A stretch of DNA of 9,649 bases from an uncultured Methanomethylovorans sp. (lineage in GTDB: Archaea > Halobacteriota > Methanosarcinia > Methanosarcinales > Methanosarcinaceae): positions 1-9,649 of the forward strand of contig CALBTS010000965.1 in assembly GCA_937968035.1 (NCBI GenBank), in the 5' to 3' direction. Shown one piece after another: positions 6,600 through 9,649 of this stretch; position 1 is the first letter of the stretch, and every line of letters begins with the position of its first letter. Both the position numbers and the translations under genes were made by a program. The notes under the pieces are model-generated. The model was not told the DNA's origin, ran no database searches, and worked only from the letters and a program-made list of their open reading frames with translations.

Positions 6600-8717
6600 A
6601 TGGTAAGATTCAGAAACATACTATCAGGCAGAACCAATGTCACACTTCTCAAATCACCAGTTGAAGTTATTCTTTGCGTGTTTTTCACGCTTATAGGTAT
6701 CGGCCTGATAATATTTGATGACAGGATCGGTCTGCATCCATTCAGGATTACTCTGGAAGATGAAAAGTTGTATTCAAGTTTCCGTGAGCGGTACTCTGAT
6801 ATTAACAACGATGGGACACTGGAAAGAATAGAATTCAATATTTATGGTGATTTTATAAATATTGAGATCTTTAATGAAAATAATGACTTCATCAATCAGG
6901 TAACACTTGATGGTAATTGGTTATCCAGAGGACAATTTTTTGTAATAGGCGATTATAACTATGATACACTCAAGGAGATTTATGCTGTTGCCATATCAAA
7001 TGACAGTCTTATGCTCTACGCAATGTCTTTTGAGCAAGATGAAAGCATAGGTGTTGAAAGTGAATTGATTTGTGAAGTGAGTTCTCATAATGGTCAATAT
7101 GATATTTCTGCTGGCAATTTAAAACTGGCAGACTTTGATGGGAGTGGCGAAAATGAAGTCTTTTTCTCCCTTTTCAGTGGGTTTTCATTGACACCGAGAA
7201 AGCTATATATATATCACCCTGAAAACCACAATTTAATTTCGTCAAAAGATATTGGCGTAAAATATACAGAAGCATCGTTTTTTGATATAAATGGCGATGG
7301 AAGCCTTGAGATTTTAGCAGGTAGCTACTCATCAGAAAATTATGATACTTTGTCCCCCATAGAATTTGGAGACAGAAAAGCAGGGACCTTTATCTACAAT
7401 TCAGATCTTGAAATCTTATCCAACCCAATCATATTTGAAGAGAATAAGCCAACTGTGAATTTTTTTCCTTTAGAAAGGGAAAAGGACACCATGATAATCG
7501 CCGTGGTAAATGAGACCAGGTGCATGAACAATTCACGGATTTTGTTCCTCAATAAGTCAATGGATATTGTAAATGAGATCTCAATGCCACAGATGTTGTC
7601 ACCTGGCCTGTTTCGTTTTCAAGAAAAAGGTCAAACACTCTATTATCTATCTGACGAGTATTCAATTTTTCTTCTGGATCATTTAAATTTCAATACCATT
7701 CCGGTTAGACTGAAAGGCGAAATATTTGATATGGTTGATGGATCCAAGGGGATAGGTTCAAAATATTTATTATTTTCAACTCTAAGTGGTATTGCGCTGG
7801 TTAACAGTAATTTAAAACTGGCAAGTAATAAAATTGCTGTTGCACCCAATTTCTCAGTTGTTGAAAAAATCTTTGATGACTATTCAGGTGATATGCGTTA
7901 TATTCTGTATAACGACAATTTTAAAAAGTATTACACTTTAAGATTTACTTACAGGAAAATATATGATTATCGATACCTCTTATATCTGGTATCACTCATA
8001 TTTATCTATTTAGTCATATTTATTATCGGGTCGGAAATAAGGGTAAAGTCGGCGATGCGCAGGTTAATTGAACAAAGATCCAGTATCCTGGAGTTACAAC
8101 TGATGCATACACAACTACAGCCGCACTTTACATTCAATATCCTTAATACATTAGGCTCAATGATATACCATGACAATAAGGAAGAAGCTTATACGTACTT
8201 ACATAAATTCTCATCTCTTTTAAGGATGGTTCTGGAAACAGACGTCGATTTGAAATGGACCTTAAATGATGAAATCTCGTTCGTTGAACAGTACATAAGT
8301 CTTGAGAATGAAAGATTTCAGGGAAAGTATAACTATAAATTTATCATTAATGATAATGTAGAAAGGAGTTTTTTGGTTCCTAAGATGATAATGCAGGTGT
8401 TTGTCGAGAACGCCCTTTCTCATGGATTAAGGACCAAGCAATCAGACTGTTATGTAGTTATTACTATTTCTCTGTCAGATTCACATCTGAAGATTGATAT
8501 TGCAGATAATGGAATTGGACGTAAGAAGGCTTCCAGCCTTAAAGCAAACAGGAAAGGGAAAAGCATAGTATTAATCAATGAATTCATAAACAGTTACAAC
8601 AGAAATAACAAGAGTAAATTCGGATTAAGAATCTTCGACTTTCAACCTGAACAAAGTGAGACAGGGACAAGGGTTGAAATTGATATTCCTGTAGAATTTT
8701 GTAAGCATAAGAAATGA
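6600..8717 (+). CDS. LytS-type sensor histidine kinase with FG-GAP/VCBS-like periplasmic sensor
   Basis: The 705-aa product starts at ATG 6600; an in-frame TAA at 6594-6596 rules out a longer protein. A first membrane segment at about 19-40 and a second at about 458-478 enclose a periplasmic sensor of some 415 residues. The sensor holds repeated acidic loops of the FG-GAP/VCBS (integrin-like) kind: D67-I-N-N-D-G-T-L-E75, G117-D-Y-N-Y-D-x3-E126, D178-F-D-G-S-G-x-N-E186 and D229-I-N-G-D-G-S-L-E237, which suggest a beta-propeller and calcium binding. The cytoplasmic part is the His_kinase family found in LytS/YehU: QPHF with phospho-acceptor His509 in QLQPHFTFNILN, N-box VENALSHG (Asn604) and G1 box DNGIG (636-640). 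The second glycine box is poorly conserved (KGKSIVLIN). It autophosphorylates and should pass phosphate to the overlapping LytTR regulator. The ligand is unknown. Confidence 0.9.
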   Translation: MVRFRNILSGRTNVTLLKSPVEVILCVFFTLIGIGLIIFDDRIGLHPFRITLEDEKLYSSFRERYSDINNDGTLERIEFNIYGDFINIEIFNENNDFINQVTLDGNWLSRGQFFVIGDYNYDTLKEIYAVAISNDSLMLYAMSFEQDESIGVESELICEVSSHNGQYDISAGNLKLADFDGSGENEVFFSLFSGFSLTPRKLYIYHPENHNLISSKDIGVKYTEASFFDINGDGSLEILAGSYSSENYDTLSPIEFGDRKAGTFIYNSDLEILSNPIIFEENKPTVNFFPLEREKDTMIIAVVNETRCMNNSRILFLNKSMDIVNEISMPQMLSPGLFRFQEKGQTLYYLSDEYSIFLLDHLNFNTIPVRLKGEIFDMVDGSKGIGSKYLLFSTLSGIALVNSNLKLASNKIAVAPNFSVVEKIFDDYSGDMRYILYNDNFKKYYTLRFTYRKIYDYRYLLYLVSLIFIYLVIFIIGSEIRVKSAMRRLIEQRSSILELQLMHTQLQPHFTFNILNTLGSMIYHDNKEEAYTYLHKFSSLLRMVLETDVDLKWTLNDEISFVEQYISLENERFQGKYNYKFIINDNVERSFLVPKMIMQVFVENALSHGLRTKQSDCYVVITISLSDSHLKIDIADNGIGRKKASSLKANRKGKSIVLINEFINSYNRNNKSKFGLRIFDFQPEQSETGTRVEIDIPVEFCKHKK

Positions 8718-9472
8718 AAAACAGTGCGTTGAAAATTTTAATCGTTGATGATGAGGTCCATGCATCAGCACTTCTACAGAGAATACTTGAGAATATGCCT
8801 GAGTTCGATATTATTGGAACCGCCAATTCTGCTAAAGAAGCTAAGACTATTCTTACTGTGTCTCATGTTGATGTGATCCTGCTGGATATTGAAATGCCTT
8901 CCGAAGATGGTTTTAACCTGATCAGCTACCTCCGTTCCAAATCATATTATCCTGGAATAATAATCATTAGCGCCTTTGAAAAATATGCACTGAAAGCAAT
9001 TAAGAATTCTGTATTTGATTATCACTTAAAGCCTGTTTCAAAGAATGACCTTCTGGCATCACTAAGGAAGTATAAAAGCATGGAACAAAAGTCCAGCTAT
9101 CAGTCTTTGGAACAAATCTCAAGACTTCTTCAAAATGATAAAAAAAGAATGAAATTGCCGGACAGCGAGGGGTATCAAATAATCGATCCCGCTGAAGTCT
9201 TATTTATTGAGGGAGATGGTAATTATTCAGACTTCATACTTAAAAATGGTAGCACACTATGCATCTCAAAGAATATAGGCTCTATTGAAGATGATCTTCC
9301 TGATAATTTTATCAGGGTAAGCCGGAAACATATCGTTAATGTTGACCATATTTTAAGGATAAGGAAAAAGAGTGGAAAAACTTTTGCCTCTATTGAATCA
9401 GGTTACGATATTAATATATCCAGGGGGTATAAGAGTCTTGTTGAGTTAGAGTTAGCCAGATTCTTTCTATAA
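8714..9472 (+). CDS. LytTR-family response regulator
   Basis: The 252-aa product has a receiver domain at about 6-122 and a LytTR DNA-binding domain at about 147-250. The receiver has all key residues: acidic Asp12-Asp13 (IVDDE), phospho-acceptor Asp58 in LLDIEMP, Ser86 in IISAF and Lys106 in LKPVS. The LytTR part shows the usual IDPAEVLFIEGDGNY strand, the KNIGSIEDDLPDNFIRVSRKHIVN segment (helix then strand) and the IRKKSGKTFASI hairpin. Such proteins bind direct repeats and activate nearby promoters on phosphorylation. The ATG lies within the kinase stop (ATGA), so translation is probably coupled and the two are cognate partners. Likely targets are its own operon and the divergent lipoprotein cluster (inference from position). 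There is no unusual domain or truncation. Confidence 0.93.
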   Translation: MKNSALKILIVDDEVHASALLQRILENMPEFDIIGTANSAKEAKTILTVSHVDVILLDIEMPSEDGFNLISYLRSKSYYPGIIIISAFEKYALKAIKNSVFDYHLKPVSKNDLLASLRKYKSMEQKSSYQSLEQISRLLQNDKKRMKLPDSEGYQIIDPAEVLFIEGDGNYSDFILKNGSTLCISKNIGSIEDDLPDNFIRVSRKHIVNVDHILRIRKKSGKTFASIESGYDINISRGYKSLVELELARFFL

Positions 9473-9501
9473 AAGTCCTTTAATCGGTTATTTGTGCTCC
9501 G

Positions 9502-9526
9502 GGATAATTATTTTATCCACCCTTTT
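9502..9526 (+). terminator. Weak intrinsic terminator after the response regulator
   Basis: GGATAA (9502-9507) pairs with TTATCC (9513-9518) around a 5-base loop, then ACCC and four T at 9523-9526. It lies 30 bases after the regulator stop codon. The stem is short and AT-rich with a short T run, so it would be a weak terminator at best. Confidence 0.4.
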
Positions 9527-9649
9527 CTAATGGATATACTCTGATCGCATGATCCGCTTAAAAGTACTCACATCGTGTGACAAAGCGACAAGTTGGTAGT
9601 GTTCCAATCAGTGTGTCCGGGGTAGCAGGTCTTCATCGAAGTTTCACAT
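9527..9649. other. Right-edge stretch with no supported gene
   Basis: Only very short frames are found. On the minus strand a 22-codon frame (9568-9636) has no recognisable content. Another minus frame reads VALSHDVSTFKR before ending at a TAG near 9530, but it is interrupted by a TGA a few codons upstream. Base composition is less AT-rich than the kinase genes, suggesting the end of the acquired block. Confidence 0.3.

Noticed and set aside
1..9649. CRISPR arrays, tRNA or rRNA genes, insertion sequences and phage genes
   Set aside because: No regularly spaced repeats, cloverleaf-like segments, transposase or integrase frames, or terminal inverted repeats were seen in the window.

Overview
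The window looks like a piece of a Bacteroidota chromosome. Supporting signs are a C-terminal FISUMP domain, several lipoproteins with a Cys-Glu-(Lys/Asp) start to the mature protein, a LytS-type histidine kinase paired with a LytTR response regulator, starts without Shine-Dalgarno sequences but with A/T-rich leaders, and one match to the Bacteroidota promoter pattern TTG-N18-TAnnTTTG. Genus cannot be told from the sequence.

Layout. At 1-224 (+) is the 3' end of a type B carboxylesterase-like gene in fairly GC-rich DNA (63 of the first 120 bases are G or C). A GC-rich intergenic stretch with a hairpin follows (225-391). From 392 to 6485 six genes lie on the minus strand with gaps of 13-117 bp and no opposing gene, read from 6485 downwards: a 116-aa lipoprotein with a small Ig-like/Kre9-like domain; a 558-aa lipoprotein with a caspase/CHAT-like cysteine peptidase fold (His205, Cys277) and a C-terminal jelly-roll-like domain; a 708-aa modular lipoprotein (Ig-like, carboxypeptidase-regulatory-like, FN3-like, FISUMP); a 112-aa lipoprotein of unknown fold; a 155-aa small outer-membrane beta-barrel candidate; and a 270-aa secreted protein with an N-terminal PEGA-like domain. 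All six carry an export signal, so the cluster appears to make envelope or surface proteins only.

Divergent from this cluster, across a 114-bp intergenic region, are a sensor histidine kinase (6600-8717, +) and a LytTR response regulator (8714-9472, +) that overlap by ATGA. The kinase has a periplasmic sensor of about 415 residues with FG-GAP/VCBS-like acidic loops (for example DINNDGTLE and DINGDGSLE), which is an unusual input module. A weak terminator-like hairpin follows the regulator, and the last ~120 bases hold no gene I can support.

How the parts may work together (inference): the two-component system senses something outside the inner membrane and controls the divergent surface-protein cluster, whose most distinctive member is the caspase-like lipoprotein. 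Most of the cluster and the kinase are AT-rich (about 30-37% GC in sampled lines), while the 116-aa lipoprotein gene has a GC-rich core (67 of 120 bases at 6181-6300). This points to a mosaic, probably acquired, locus. Nothing here matches a named defence or mobile-element system.
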